Source: Ziziphus jujuba (lineage: Eukaryota; Streptophyta; Magnoliopsida; Rosales; Rhamnaceae). From it: a stretch of 64,000 bases of DNA. The stretch spans positions 20,697,001 to 20,761,000 of the forward strand of contig NC_083383.1 in assembly GCF_031755915.1 (NCBI RefSeq), read 5' to 3'. Made by a program: the position numbers and the translations under genes. Below the pieces are notes generated by a model. That model did not search any database, was not told the origin of the DNA, and was given only the letters and a program-made list of their open reading frames with translations. Shown in pieces: positions 49,444 through 61,721 of this stretch (positions within the stretch are counted from its first letter, which is position 1; every line of letters begins with the position of its first letter).

Positions 49444-50640
49444 TGTAATGACTCTACCTAAGAAAGTATTTAAAATTTGAAATCTTTGGCTGGTTGACCA
49501 AGGTTGATCAAGTTTGATCAAATGTGAATTTTTTAAATGGGATCAAATTTTACTTTTTCTTGGAGATAGATTTACATTTTGACTCTCGTACCATTGCATA
49601 GAGCTCATTGATACGAGTTTATAGACTTGCAGCATGTCTAATTTCAAATTACAGTTAGAAGGCTATGATTTTGAGAAATTTTGAACATTAGTATTATATT
49701 AGTGTCCAAACCCAAGGCTCTATATATACATTGGAAATCATGTCTTCATTAAATAAATTGAAAAATATCCAAAAAAACCAAAACCCTTCCTATATCGAGA
49801 GGCCCGGATCGGGTACCCATGATCCGTTTACAACTCAAATTGAGTCATTGTCGATTTGCACATTTCCAGCCACTATCAACCACCATGCACCAGCCTTTGA
49901 GGTAGCTCATGCTTCGGCGACCTTGGCCACCAAAAATTATCCCCAGCAGCTGTCAAAACACCCTCAGATTGGGCCGATAAAGCCGGCAGCAGCCATTTCC
50001 AATTTTTTGGCTAGCTGGTCATTTTCTAGCCAACCCAACCTAATCCATACCTATATCCCCCCCATTGTGGACCCTCTAAATTCATTTCTAATCTTCGCTC
50101 ATCGAAATTTCTCATGGTTTGAGAGATCTATCAAGATTAAATTGGACCATGGTGAGCACACTACTATATTGCTTATCACTTGAGGTATCATTGATATAAA
50201 GTTTGCGAATTTTGGATATTGTTTGATAATTTTTCTATTTAATTAGTTAAATACCAAGTAAATTGGATTGTCTTTGGACAATTTATGACCAAATTGGAGT
50301 TTTTTTTTTTTTTTTGTGTAATTAGAATTTAATAAAACCCATTGGAGGATTCAATTTCATAAAATTGATCTTAGAGTAAAACATCCAAATTTTGGATGCC
50401 TAGTATTAAGGGCTTATAATTTTAGGCATCGGGACGAAGATTGAAGTTGTTCTGACAGTGGATCAGGAGTGATGTGTATCTGTGTGAGTTGATTTATTTT
50501 TCTAAATATTTTGTTGGACATTTTAAATTGATGGTTTATGTTTTTTAAGGTTTTGTGAAATTTTACATAAGTTTTGGTTATATAATTACAGATTTGATAT
50601 GGTAAGGACATAATGAGAACACTATAGTAAGGATATCCTA
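49444..50640 (-). mobile_element. Inverted LTR-like relative, truncated
   Basis: Reading the minus strand, this stretch ends GTCATTACA at 49444 and contains the same blocks as the plus-oriented relatives in reverse order. Examples are GATACGAGTTTATAGACTTG at 49608-49627 and GACCAAATTGGAG-type text near 50287. The far end near 50640 is not sharp. The 150-codon open frame at 49731-50183 matches this family's GC-richer centre and has no domain I know. Confidence 0.55.
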
Positions 50641-51575
50641 TATGGCAGCCATGTCAATTAGAAATATTTATACATCATTAATAATCACTTTAAATGAATT
50701 ATAAAACCCATTTAATCACCCACAATTAAAAAAACCCTTTGTCAATAAAAAAAAAAAAAAAAAGTCACCAACAAAGTTTTTACTTGTAGGCCCTTAAGCC
50801 AGGGAATGGGTGAAGCTGGATGGGACATAAATTATCTCCCCATTATGAGAATGAGACAGAAAGTGACACTGAAAATCTAATTTTCATTTTTCAAGTACTG
50901 AATTATTATTTATTTTTGATTTTTTTTTGGGTTACACTACTGAAATGTTTAATTCTTATCTCATATTATAAAAATATTTTAGTTGCAACACATTAATTTT
51001 TTTCCTTCTTTTTGTTTGTTTATATCATTTATGTAATTTTAATGTTGATGTTTAATTGAAGGTTATATATGTTAATTTGAATTTTGGTTATGTTTTGGAT
51101 TTAATAGAAAACTCATGACAACTTTCAAATTGATAATATTATTTTAAACCATATAAATGTTATTTTCCGCCCAGAGGAATGCTCGAGATATTTTATGGGA
51201 CAATTTTTGGTCATGGATGTTACTTTACTTTACTTTTTCTTTTTTGAAAGAATTATTTTACTTAACTATTATTGAAAAAGTAAAAAAAGTTACTTTACTT
51301 CACGATACTCGGTAAAATGGCAAAATTGCTCCTTTTTTTTTCTTTTTTTTTTTCTTTTGGTTTTCTTTTTCCTAAAATATAAAAAGGCTGTTGGTGTAAA
51401 TCATAATCAGTTCTCAGCCTCTAAAACCCACTTTCGTTATCATATTCAATTCAGTGTTTTTGAGCTTCGTTATAAATTATTAACTTTACTTTCCCACTTG
51501 TTGCTTGTGCAAAATTGCATTCCAACTGTTTAAAAAATCGACTATTAGAAGCTTCAACAAGATAGCTGTAAGAAC
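50641..51575. other. Spacer upstream of the DnaJ-type gene fragment
   Basis: It is AT-rich, with A- and T-tracts. The last 180 bp (from about 51395, after ATATAAAAAGGC, a TATA-like word at 51378) could be the promoter and leader of the gene fragment at 51576. Confidence 0.45.
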
Positions 51576-51874
51576 ATGATTCCAAAGCAACCGCGCACGA
51601 TGGCCACCGGTGCTGCCATAGTCCTAGGAGGAATTTTCACTCTCAATCTTGTTTCCTTCGCTACTATTGCAACTCTTCGGCTTGCCGCCATAGCCAAATG
51701 GGTAAAATATTCAAAAACTCCACCACCTAGCTTTCAATCAAATTATCCTTTCTTTTTGCTAATGTTGTTGATTTTATTACTCCTAGGATTTTGAGGCAGA
51801 GAAATGTTTTGTCGTCTTGTCGAGTTTGTAAAGGAAAAGGGTTTTACATATGCATATTTTATTCTTTCCAATGA
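51576..51874 (+). pseudogene. 5' fragment of a DnaJ-type zinc-finger (Hsp40 Cys-rich domain) protein gene
   Basis: Exon 1 (51576-51701) encodes 42 residues with a hydrophobic helix (AAIVLGGIFTLNLVSFATIA) typical of a membrane anchor or plastid-type N-terminus, ending in Trp before GTAAAA. Joining to 51800 after TTTTGAGGCAG in phase 0 continues RNVLSSCRVCKGKGFYIC, the first CxxCxGxG repeat of the Cys-rich domain seen in small plant proteins of this group. The frame then runs into unrelated text and a TGA at 51872-51874 instead of the next Cys pairs. The exon join is my reading; an unspliced reading extends exon 1 to 51794. Start and leader look gene-like, so this is either a recently truncated gene or a short derived one. 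Confidence 0.6.
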
Positions 51875-51930
51875 TTTTGTTTTGGCCATTGGCTTATAGT
51901 TTCATGGTATTATAGATGTAGATGTATTCT

Positions 51931-52049
51931 TGATTCTTGCAATTACTCAAGGAAGTAGTTGTAGAAGAAATAAATATTGACATTAAAAAATATTTTTGAT
52001 TCTTGCAATTACTCAAGGAAGTAGCCGTAGGAAGAAATAAATATTGACA
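51931..52049. repeat. Tandem duplication, offset 66 bp
   Basis: TGATTCTTGCAATTACTCAA and AAATAAATATTGACA recur at 51931-51982 and 51997-52049. Confidence 0.85.
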
Positions 52050-52202
52050 ATAAAATGTATTCAAAAACTCAAACAAATTGTAACCTAAAATAATTTAAAA
52101 CTACATTAAATATATAGTAAGAAAGACGTTAACAAGAACCTAAGAAATTCATCTGTCTTCTATTAAAAACAAAAACAATAGAAAATACTTTATTGAATTG
52201 AT

Positions 52203-52355
52203 AATATTCTTTTAAAAATAAACTTTGATTGTCTCGACTATCCATATTTTTGCAATGCTTGAAGGCTTGCTTCTAACAATATTCTTTTAAAAATAAATGG
52301 TTGATTGTCTAGACTATCCATATTTTCCCACTGCTTGAAAGGGGCTTGTTTCTAG
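52203..52355. repeat. Tandem duplication, unit about 75 bp
   Basis: AATATTCTTTTAAAAATAAA, GATTGTCT-GACTATCCATAT and the TGCTTGAA word recur in copies 52203-52277 and 52278-52355. Confidence 0.85.
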
Positions 52356-53734
52356 TAAATTTCAATTTTAATAACCTGCAACAAATACATTTCACTAAAA
52401 AAAAAGGGAAAAAAAACTACTTTACAAGATATACAAGAATAGAAATCAAAAACCAAAAACTTACACTCAATATTATCTTACGCTACCCAATTTGAGAACT
52501 ATCATTAGAAGTAAAATGTTCTACAAAATCAGCATTTGAAATATTATTCTCTTCATTCATGGTTGACCTAGGGGAAAAAAAAAAAAAAGAGCAAACATCA
52601 TTAGTATTCTTTTTATATAGGAATCTAAATCTTATCAAAAGCATTTATTTTTCTCTATTTTACTATTAGGTTATATTCTATTTATGAGGAAGTCCCACTG
52701 AACTTTCGACACCGGTTTAGTAGGGCTTTCCTAGGCGGAATCATCTTGGATATCCAAAAAGGTACGTCAGGAGCGGTCCTGTCAAAGTTACTGAATCACT
52801 TTAAGTGATTCAAAATTTTTTGGCTGGGGAACAAGAAGTTGAAGCAAAAGGCCAAAATTATGGTCAAATTAAGGACCAAGTGATCTTGAGGCTGACCTTA
52901 TAACAATTCCATAGCCACACAATAATAGGCAAAAGTTATGATAAATGGACTAGTTTAAAAAATTATACGATATCTTGCTGCTGGCCTTATAAAAATTCTA
53001 AGACAACATAGTAGTATGGTTGGAAATTATACAATTACATGTTTCATCAAGTTATCCTAATTTAATGAAACATATGCGGGCAATGTTCATACCACTATTT
53101 TTGGCAAAATTATAAAAAAATATGGTTGACGATAATGTAATTTAAGATGTAGATAAATTTTAGAATGATTTAGGATTTAGTCTTATTTATTTTATTATTT
53201 TCTTTATCCAGTTTATCAATTTAGATATTATTTTTATCGAGATTATTAGGATTATTACTAGTTTATTTAATATAAATATATTTTTTGTTTAATAAGGACT
53301 TATTTGCTTGGTGATTACATTAAGGGGCAACTGGAAGCTACAAAAAACAACTATGATGAACACCGAACAATACTTAACAACCCTCTCAGAATGTCCATCA
53401 ACTTAAGTCCAGTAGATAACTAGTTTTTTTTTTTATTTTTTTTTATTTTTTTATTTTATTTTTTAAATTGATTTTGTTTTTTCTTCTATTGTTTTAATTA
53501 TTTTATTTTATAGTAAAAAATATTTTAAAATTCGTTAGTTCTCTCTATTCTTAAATTGTCTAACTAAGTTGGATTCCTTTCATTTCTAATTTGCTTTTAT
53601 TTTATTGCACTTCTATATATTTTTTTTTTCGTTTATTTCCCTCTATTTGAAGGTGGCACACCCTTTAGGCTAAAGCATTCAAAGAAAAAATATGCAATCT
53701 AAATAAATTATGTCAAGGAGAATTCCTTTTTCTT

Positions 53735-55429
53735 TTATATGATGACTTGAAAAGAATCAATATTAATAATTGTGAACAAATTACTATAGCCTATAAAACA
53801 CCAGTCATTCTTTAACCTAAAAATTAAGCTTTTATATTTCATCAAACATGATATAGATAAATAAATTGAGTGAATAAAATTGAGCTTTGACTTTCTTTGA
53901 TTAGGAAACCTTTCCTTTTGTAAGTGCAACCAAACCAATTCTCCTGGGTCAAACACTATTACAAAAAAATCTAGAAATACATGCTCATTATGGTAAAAAT
54001 TACACTTTTTAAAGTTAGCAAACAATATTTCCCAAATTTTCAAATTGCCACTAAGTAAAGCTCTCAACAATGCAGATAAAGTTCTATGCAATAAAGACAT
54101 CTTTAAATAAGTATCTTTAAAATTCATGGTCAGTAATGATTTCTTATTCATAATTACTTTATTAACATCACCAAAGCTAAGATAAAAATTTATATTCTTC
54201 CTTTCTTGTCTTCCTTTTCCTTTCTCACTCAATGCCATCTCACCTTCCTCACTCTCGGCTTTTGCACCAAATTTTTCACTCTTGGTTTTATTAAAATCTT
54301 TCCACACAACCTGAGTATTAGAAGACTTACCTTGGATAGCAAGCTCACCTTTTCCCTCTTGATTGGATGGTAGTCCACTTGGAATTTCATTTGGGAAGAC
54401 ATCTCCAAATTCCTTCAAAAGAGAAATCATTGAACTTGGCAATTCAAGTTCTTCAAAGTTAGTTTGATCATTAAAATAATTTTCTTTGTATATCATGACC
54501 AGCAAAGGTTTCTTACACTCAATAACCTTATTAATATCCCCTAAACTCAAATAAAAGTTGCTACTTGACCTTTCTTTTCTTTCTTTTTCTTTTTCCCCCT
54601 TGGATTGGCACAAACCTTCGGATTTCCCTTCCTTCTCCAAGCTCTCGGGTTTGCCACTCTCTTTCCCCTCTCTTTTGATTTTTCCTTGATCTTTCCACTC
54701 AATATGAGTCTTAGAAACCTTACCTTTATCAACAACCTCATTCTTACCTTCTTGAAAGGATGGTGAAGCCGTTGGTGCCATACTTGCTTTTTCCTTAAGC
54801 TTTTCGGCTTCTCTTCTTTGTTGCATTTGTAATTGGTCTTTGTAAACCTCTTTAGGAGATAATGGTTCCAGCTTGACCTTCTTCCCTTTAAACCTGAAAA
54901 CAATACTATTTTCTCGACCAAAATGATTAGCATCTTTATCAAATTGCCATGGCCTACCTAATAGTATATGTCCAGCAATCATGGGTACAATATCACATAA
55001 AACTACATCCTCATATCTACCTATATTAAATTTTACTTTGGCTTGTTTATTCACTTTTATTTCACCACCATCATTAAGCCATTGTAATCTATAAGGTTCT
55101 GGATGTTTAAAAGTTATTAAGCCTAATTTATCAACTACAATGTTACTAATTACATTTGTACAATTTCCACTATCAATAATCATACTACAAATCTTACCTT
55201 GAATTTCACATCGGGTGTGGAAGATGTTCTCTCTTTGAATTTCATCCTCATCTTTGTATGCAGCAAGTACTCTCCTAGAAAGCAAGTTTAATTCAGCATT
55301 GGATGCTTGCAAGGTTTCGGGTTCATCCTCCAAGTCCTCCTCCTCTTGCTTGGCTTCATCCTCACTTTCTTCACTTTTCGATTCTAGCTCGTCATTGCCC
55401 TTTAACACCATGATTCTTCTATTCGGCAT
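53735..55429 (-). pseudogene. Ty3/gypsy aspartic protease fused to scrambled pol pieces
   Basis: This 564-codon minus-strand frame starts just after the zinc knuckle. It has an acidic linker, the retropepsin (active-site IIDSGNCTNVIS near residue 85 and the second hallmark GHILLGRPWQFD near 155), a Lys/Glu-rich linker, and the start of reverse transcriptase (SMISLLKEFGDVFPNEIPSG). The linker module then appears a second time in diverged form (WKDFNKTK, then NFYLSFGDVNKVI against NFYLSLGDINKVI). Pieces out of order follow: an integrase-like RTLSALLRALLSGNLKIWE, an RT-like FANFKKCNFYHNEHVFLDF, and an integrase C-terminal DPGELVWLHLQKERFPNQ. The RT catalytic core, RNase H and most of integrase are absent. 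It cannot encode a working polyprotein. Confidence 0.85.
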
Positions 55430-56591
55430 TGGCTAGCGATGTGTCCTCCTCCCTGGCACTTAAAACACACAACATCATGAGTTCTAGAAGGTTTAAGATC
55501 AATTTTACCTCATTCTTTGGTGCTTGGACAGATTCGGTTCTAGTCTCCTTCCTTGGCCAATTTGAACTTTCTTCTTTGACTTTCGGCTTTGGCTTGCTTT
55601 CATAGATGGGATTGTTCCTCCAGCCACTAGAATTGGACCTTCCACTGTTGGAAACACCTCCAAACCATGATCTTGCACCCCTCCTCTTGAATTGATGCTC
55701 TAATTTAATAGCCACATGCAACATCTCCTCCAATTCCACATATTGTTGCAATCCTAGTTGACTGGCTATTTCACGATTCAAACCACCAAGAAACCTTGCC
55801 ATGGTTGCTTCCCTATCTTCATTCAAGTTCAATCTCATCATAAGCATCTCCATCTCCTTGTAATAATCCTCCACAGATCCATGTCCTTGAGATAAAGATT
55901 GAAGTCTTTGATGCAGCAACCTATGATATTGTGATGGTACGAATCGCTTCCGCATGGCTCCTTTCATTTGTCGCCATGTAGTGATCAAGTCATCACCAAC
56001 TCTCCTTTGGGTGTTTTGCTCATTGGTCCACCATTGGAGTGCATAATGGCCAAACTCCATTGCTGCCAATTTCATCTTCTTAGCCTCTGAATAATTATGG
56101 CGGTCAAATATCATCTCCATCTTTTCTTCCCACTCCAAATATGCTTCGGGATCACTTTTTCCCATGAATGGTGGGATGTTGATCTTGATATTGCTAAGAT
56201 TGTCATCTGTTTCTTCCCTCCTATATCTTCCATGGCCAGCTCTATCTTGGACAGCAAAAGTTTCGTCCATACCTTCCTCAAAGTCTCCACCGAATGGCTC
56301 CTTATCAATTTCCTCTCTCGGTCTCTCGCGACCTCCTCATCCTCGGCCTCGTCCTCCATGGAATTCTTGCCTATTCCTTGTGTTCAGAATTCCTTGTGAA
56401 ACTTCTAGCCTTCCCATCCTTTGATTCACATGCTCAACTTGAGCACTAACCCGCTGTATTGACTCCAAAACAGCTCTCATGTCCACTTGGTCTCCACTCC
56501 CGGTAGCTTGGGCATCGCCATGGAATGCTACGGACTCCTCCTCATTGATCCTCAAGGGTGGCTCCCCTCTCCTCATTCTTGATTCTGTCAT
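55419..56591 (-). pseudogene. Ty3/gypsy gag with zinc knuckle, broken
   Basis: The frame starts at the ATG at 56591 (MTESRMRRGEPPLRI), continues through an in-frame TGA at 56337-56339 inside a Gly/Arg-rich stretch, then into the gag capsid-like domain (INIPPFMGKSDPEAYLEWEE, TTWRQMKGAMRKRFVPSQYH, LRLNLNED-type helices). The CCHC knuckle CFKCQGGGHIASQC lies near 55475-55435 but in another frame from the capsid part, and the protease frame is in a third, so two small indels separate the three. Gag packages element RNA; here it is inactive. Confidence 0.87.
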
Positions 56592-57736
56592 GTTAGTATA
56601 ATAATGCAATAGAAATAAAATAGGACCTTACAATTTCACTCCCTTACGTGTTTCACTCAAATGAGGACTCGACACTCGTGTTTGCACACTTGTTTCGGCT
56701 TTTTACTCTCTTTTAAGCTCACACACTCTTGCCTTTTCCCACTCAATGAATTATCTCAAAGTTCTAATTAAAACACCTACAAAACAAAAATTAGATCACT
56801 AGTATGTTTTAATTAAACTTATCAACAAACAGTAAGCAAAAAGTAGGCAATGCCGAAAGAATCGAACAAATCCTAATTTTTTTTCGGCTTTCTAGACAAG
56901 AAAACACAAAATAATGGGATAACATTGGAATTTTTGAAAACTGCACCAGATGGTAGTAGATTATGAGTTTAAGAATAAAATTCCAGAAAAAGAAATTCAA
57001 ATATGAACAAGAATCAAAGAGAACAAAAATATAGAAAAGTGTTGGTTGTTGTTCTTGTAATTCAAGTTTTGTATCAAATCCTTTAACTGATTTTAATCTA
57101 AATAATTTAAGCACCCAAAATCCAAATATCCAGCAGCAAAAATAATTTCCCAGCAATTCAAATATTGAATAAATAAACAAAAACCCAACAGCACCAACAA
57201 ATTCCCAGCAAACAAATCAAACTCCAGCAAGCCGAAATATTTTTTTTTTTTTTTTAATCCGGCTTTACCTCTTCTTTTTTTTTTTTCACTCACTGTACAT
57301 AAACAACTGCAGTAGCAAGAGTAAGTACCAAAATTGCAATTCCAAATCCCAAACAAACACCAAACCCATGACCTCCAAATAAACACAAATGTGCAGTTTT
57401 TTTGTTTTTTTTTTTAAATGTTGCCGCAAACTCTTTTTTTTTTTTTTTTTTTTGGAATATATGAATGCAAATATTTAAGACTAAAACAGCAAGGAAAAAT
57501 CAACAAAAACCAAAATCAACGAGAACACTGAAAAACAACCAACAAACTAAGAAACAAAAATACGATGAAACTAGGAAACCTAATTCAACTAGGAATGAAT
57601 ATTTTTATTTTTATTTTTTTTTTAAGATGCAGAACGTGTATGGTGATAGAAGAAACCTTAACCTAATGCTAAAATTGCACAATAACACAAAAACAATTAA
57701 AGCAAATAAAGATAGATCAAACCTGAACAAAATTTA
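56592..57736 (-). other. Leader region of the gypsy element, between primer-binding site and gag
   Basis: This is non-coding, with poly-T/poly-A tracts at 57239-57256 and 57433-57453. The longer minus-strand open frames here are Phe/Leu-rich and show no domain. Confidence 0.5.
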
Positions 57737-57748
57737 GCTATGATACCA
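57737..57748 (-). promoter_or_regulatory. Primer-binding site of the gypsy element
   Basis: On the minus strand TGGTATCATAGC differs by one base from TGGTATCAGAGC, the complement of the 3' end of plant initiator tRNA-Met. It lies 2 bases after the LTR end, at the position required for minus-strand priming. Confidence 0.8.
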
Positions 57749-57750
57749 AA

Positions 57751-58690
57751 TGATACGAACCTAGGACGACCTGCTCCTAAACCCGTATTATATTAGCCCG
57801 GATCTCAATTAAGTTCAAGTTCTAATGGAATGGATCTCAACCCCTAACCAACCTGTGGTTAAAAACCTTGGTATAATGTAGACGCCACAATAGGGGATGG
57901 AAAACCTATTGATAAGTCAAGCTAAAACAACCAATTCTCTAATGGTGTTTTAGGTGTTCTCAAAGAACAAAGAGATAATTAATCTCACAAGTATTTTCTT
58001 AATCAAATCAAAGTTGTTTTCTTATTGATAACTAGACCTTTAAATAGGCTACAAAGCCACGAAATAAAACCCTAGAACATAAAGAAAACCAGCCACCACA
58101 CATAAAGAAACCTAGTTGGCTGAAACTATACTTCCTTTCCTAATCTAAGTTTGATTAATTAATTCCTTTATATTAAATTAGGAATTAATTAATTTACAAT
58201 GGAAAGAATAAAATAAAAACCTTCCTAAAGTTATTTTTCCAGAAAATAAATAAATAAAAGCCAAAAAGTAATGGTAGTTTCCTAAAACAAAAAGTAAAAA
58301 CAAATTAGGAAACTAAAAATGCTAGCCTTTTTGATCAAGTTGACTTTGATCAATCTTTGACCTCTTTGAGCTTCAAATCAGCTTCTAGATGCTTTGGAGG
58401 ATGCCCAATAAGCTGAATATGAAGTCCCACACGTTGCCCATGCTTGGAAAAATAAGAAAAGGCTAATAGAGTAAAATACAGTAAAGCCAGCAAGCAATAC
58501 AGCAAATTCGGCCAAATTGTTGATGCTGTCCGTACAAGACCTTTTTGATTGCATTTGAGGCTGATTTAACTTGATTCCATGACCTCTTAGGCATATGTAT
58601 TGAACCCATAAATCATTGGAACCATTTCATGCTTCCCGGACTCTAAAAATGTACCAAAACCGTCATCCGGGTCCATATCGGCTTCCACCA
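57751..58690 (-). mobile_element. LTR of the gypsy element
   Basis: On the minus strand the LTR ends GTTCGTATCA at 57751, directly before the primer-binding site. It contains a TATA-like CTATTTAAAGG (58037-58047, minus) about 290 bp before its end. Its 5' border near 58690 is inferred from the stop of the pol tail at 58700. No second LTR copy was found left of the pol remnant. Confidence 0.6.
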
Positions 58691-58699
58691 CTTGGATAC

Positions 58700-58882
58700 T
58701 TAGAATAGGCTTTGTATCTTCAAGTATGGACAAGCTCTGTTGAGATTGATTACCCCCTGTATAAATACTCCCAGGTTGTCCTTAAATCTCTTAATTTGAG
58801 CTCTTGTGATTGGCCTAGTCTTCATCCGTGTCGGGTCAGCACCACAGCGGGTTATCGGTGGAGCGGGCTCGGGCGGAATCAC
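58700..58882 (-). pseudogene. C-terminal tail of a gypsy polyprotein
   Basis: The minus-strand frame ends RPITRAQIKRFKDNLGVFIQ and on to TAA. The PITRAxxKRFK motif is the usual end of plant gypsy polyproteins. It lies directly upstream of the LTR at 57751-58690, where a 3' end of a different or recombined copy would be. Confidence 0.6.
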
Positions 58883-58889
58883 ATCAGCT

Positions 58890-60715
58890 AGGTTATCACC
58901 GGATGTGCTTGGATTAGGTTGGTGAAGCCACCGTTCGTGATCTAAATGGGTTGTTAGAACACCAAACTTTTTCAGCCGTTTCTAGCCAACCTATAAACCT
59001 TGACCCTCTGTTTTGGATATTCTAAGCTTATTTCTAGCCTCCATTTGTTGAAATTATTCATGGTTTGAGAGATTCATCAACCTTAAATTTGGCCAAAATT
59101 TTCCATGCATTTTTTGGCTATTGGTGATGTTTTTAGATCAAGGTGAGCTTACCATCTTGTTACCCATTCCACAAGTTTTCCACTGACAAACTTGTTTGAA
59201 CCTATTTCCATTTTTGGATCAATTAGTTAAATACCAAATAAAATTAGACTGTGTTTGGACAATTTAGGATCAAATTGGAGTTGGTTTTGTGTAATTAGGT
59301 TTAAATATTACATATTCATTGTTTGAAAATTAAATGCTTATTCTATGCATATATGATTATTTATATACATAAATATGTGTTATCATTTTATGTAATTTTT
59401 TACAAAATTTTAAATGATTCTAGGTTCTAATATGCTTGTATTAGTAGACTTGTGAATATTGGTATTTAAAGTGTGATGGTAATGCATTTATGATTTAGTC
59501 CAATTGATGTTAACTTGAATTCTCGCGAAAACAAAATTATTGATTGGAAACAAAGAAGTTGAACAGTATTGTTTGATTACTTTTGTTTATGAAATGTGAA
59601 ATTATAACATGTTGGCTTATATGGTATGATTGTTTGAAATTGATGATTGGTGGTCATGGAGTGTAAACATGACTTGATTCTATGGTTAGATGGTGATGTT
59701 GAGTTTAATTTACAGTACCAATGGATATTGGATATTAGATATTGAACATTGATTATGGTTAGTTTATGTGTATTGCCATCCTCTATTGTAGAGAATGGTG
59801 ATGACGATTAACGCATCATGGCGTTTCCTCCTCCCTTTCCATCTTGTGATGTCTTGGGATGCCAAAGGCTACTTGGTGGCATGAAGTATATAGTATAATA
59901 CTTTAGTGCTCAACTATTTGTTATGAATTATGATAAGTAACTGGCATTATATGGTTGTAACAAGGTTACAGCTTAAAAATCTTTGATGCTTGATTTTATA
60001 TAGTTATTTCTTTACATATCAATTTTTATTCAATTAAGCTTTGGGACTTAAAGGATGGGGTTTGAAGAAAATGTTTTCAAACAGGGAACTTTCAAAAAAG
60101 TGGAATGTAAAGTTTTCAAAGAAATGTTTATGAAATAAAATCATTATTTTATTATTGAACTATATCACTCATTGAGATATTTTATATAAAGTTTTATTTA
60201 TTTTTACTTTGGTCCTTTAGGTCTAGGCAATTAGTGGACAGTCTACTTTGCAAATCACTTGTTCTTCCATGTCTTACATAGCGGCAATAGTTTTTAGTTA
60301 TTTATTTTTTATTTATTTTTTTTATATATATTTCCCTGTTTATTTTTATTTTTCAGACTTTTTTTTTTTGTGGAAATTTTCCAAACTTACTCGCATAAAT
60401 TGTATTATTTAATTTTATAGATACTTTTAGAATACTCTGATCTAAATTATGGACATAGTAATAACCTTAGTATGTATGCATAGTAGTAGTCTGCAGTATA
60501 ATGGGTTATAAATGTTGACTGTAGTTATGGACTTGCATGCTGTTGTGGATTTATCTTTATATATTCAAATATTACTTTATATTGCAAGTGTGTGTTTATC
60601 CACAATTCAAGTAAGGTTCTATTGGATTCTCTCTAAGGATTGCTCAGTAAGACTTTTATAGGTGGGACCACTCGAGAGTTCTAAGACGGATATCAGGGAT
60701 GGTCCTATAACCTCA
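58890..60715 (-). mobile_element. Inverted LTR-like relative
   Basis: Blocks shared with 49444-50640 and with the reverse of 44217-47014 include ATTAGTTAAATACCAA and TTTGGACAATTT (59219-59265), a GATGACGATTAACGCATCA patch (59795), and a terminal GGATGGTCCTATAACC (near 60695), the counterpart of the inverted GGACGGGTCCTGACA start of the younger element. The left side is cut by the gypsy tail. Confidence 0.5.
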
Positions 60716-60889
60716 CCTATACCATTAACAAATAAAACACATGCAAATAAAATAACACTATGATATATATATATATATATATAGATAAAACCACAACATT
60801 ATGCATAGTTCCCATATTATAGTCAACAACTATATCTGGTTAGTAATACATACTACATGCCATTGCCACACATACGTACTATGGTCACA

Positions 60890-61480
60890 AACTTATAATT
60901 TTTTAGCTGTAATTCAGAATTAGGTGTGTTGTCAGTTTATGAACTCGTGTCAATAAGCTTTTCATTATGGTATATTGGTCAAATCCAAAAGTTAAACATA
61001 CAAAAAATTCAAACATGAGACCCACATATGATACAGTTGATCGAATCCGATCCAACTTATACATGAGTGGTTACCAATATGGGTCAATTTGTGTTAATAC
61101 CTGATAAAATTGGATTGGAATTGGACAATTTAAGACTAAATTCTCATTACTAATGTAGTCGTAATTTTTATTAGAAGCTAGTAGAATGATCAATTTCATA
61201 AAATTGGCTAGAAGTCAAAAATTCCAATTATGGATACGAGATCCATAGGGTTTATAATATAATTGGATTCTTTGGTGTCCAATTTCTATAATTTTAAAGT
61301 TGAAAAATTAATTTTAGGATATTTGTTACACACCAATATCCTTAGTGGAATTTGGGGAAGCCGAAGAAATATTTTCATAATATTTTAGACACTCCTACTA
61401 AGTTTAAAGGTGACCTTGTAATGGAGCAGGCATGATCATAAATGGTATCTGAAAATAAAATTATTTTTGAAACATATTTT
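60890..61480 (-). mobile_element. Another inverted LTR-like fragment
   Basis: It contains the TTAGCTGTAATTCAGAATTA, GTTTATGAACTCGTGTCAAT and TTGGACAATTTAAGACTAAA blocks of the same family. Only the 3' part (reading the minus strand) is present. Confidence 0.5.
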
Positions 61481-61682
61481 TGACATATTAGCTATTTATT
61501 ATACAGTTTAAATATTTTTAAATGGTATTGAGAATTTAAATTCCTATTTATGCATACATGGCTATCTATATTTACATATATACATTATGCAAATTTTTAA
61601 GCATGTTCAAATATTTTAAATTTTAAAGTGTATAAAAATGATTTTATGAATTATATATTTTAATGGTTATTTGATATATGTG

Positions 61683-61721
<39 letters not shown>

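Larger units (their letters stand above)
51875..53734. other. Spacer with two short tandem duplications
   Basis: No gene is recognised. Duplications lie at 51931-52049 and 52203-52355. T-rich and A-rich tracts dominate beyond 53.1 kb. A block at 52680-52790 (GAAGTCCCACTGAACTTTCG) is less AT-rich but unassigned. Confidence 0.45.

Noticed and set aside
49731..50183. 150-codon open frame as a gene
   Set aside because: It matches in position and text the GC-richer centre of the LTR-like family, whose other copies do not keep the frame.
56809..57386. Phe/Tyr/Leu-rich minus-strand frames as membrane proteins
   Set aside because: They fall in the non-coding leader of the gypsy element between primer-binding site and gag and contain poly-A/T-encoded runs.
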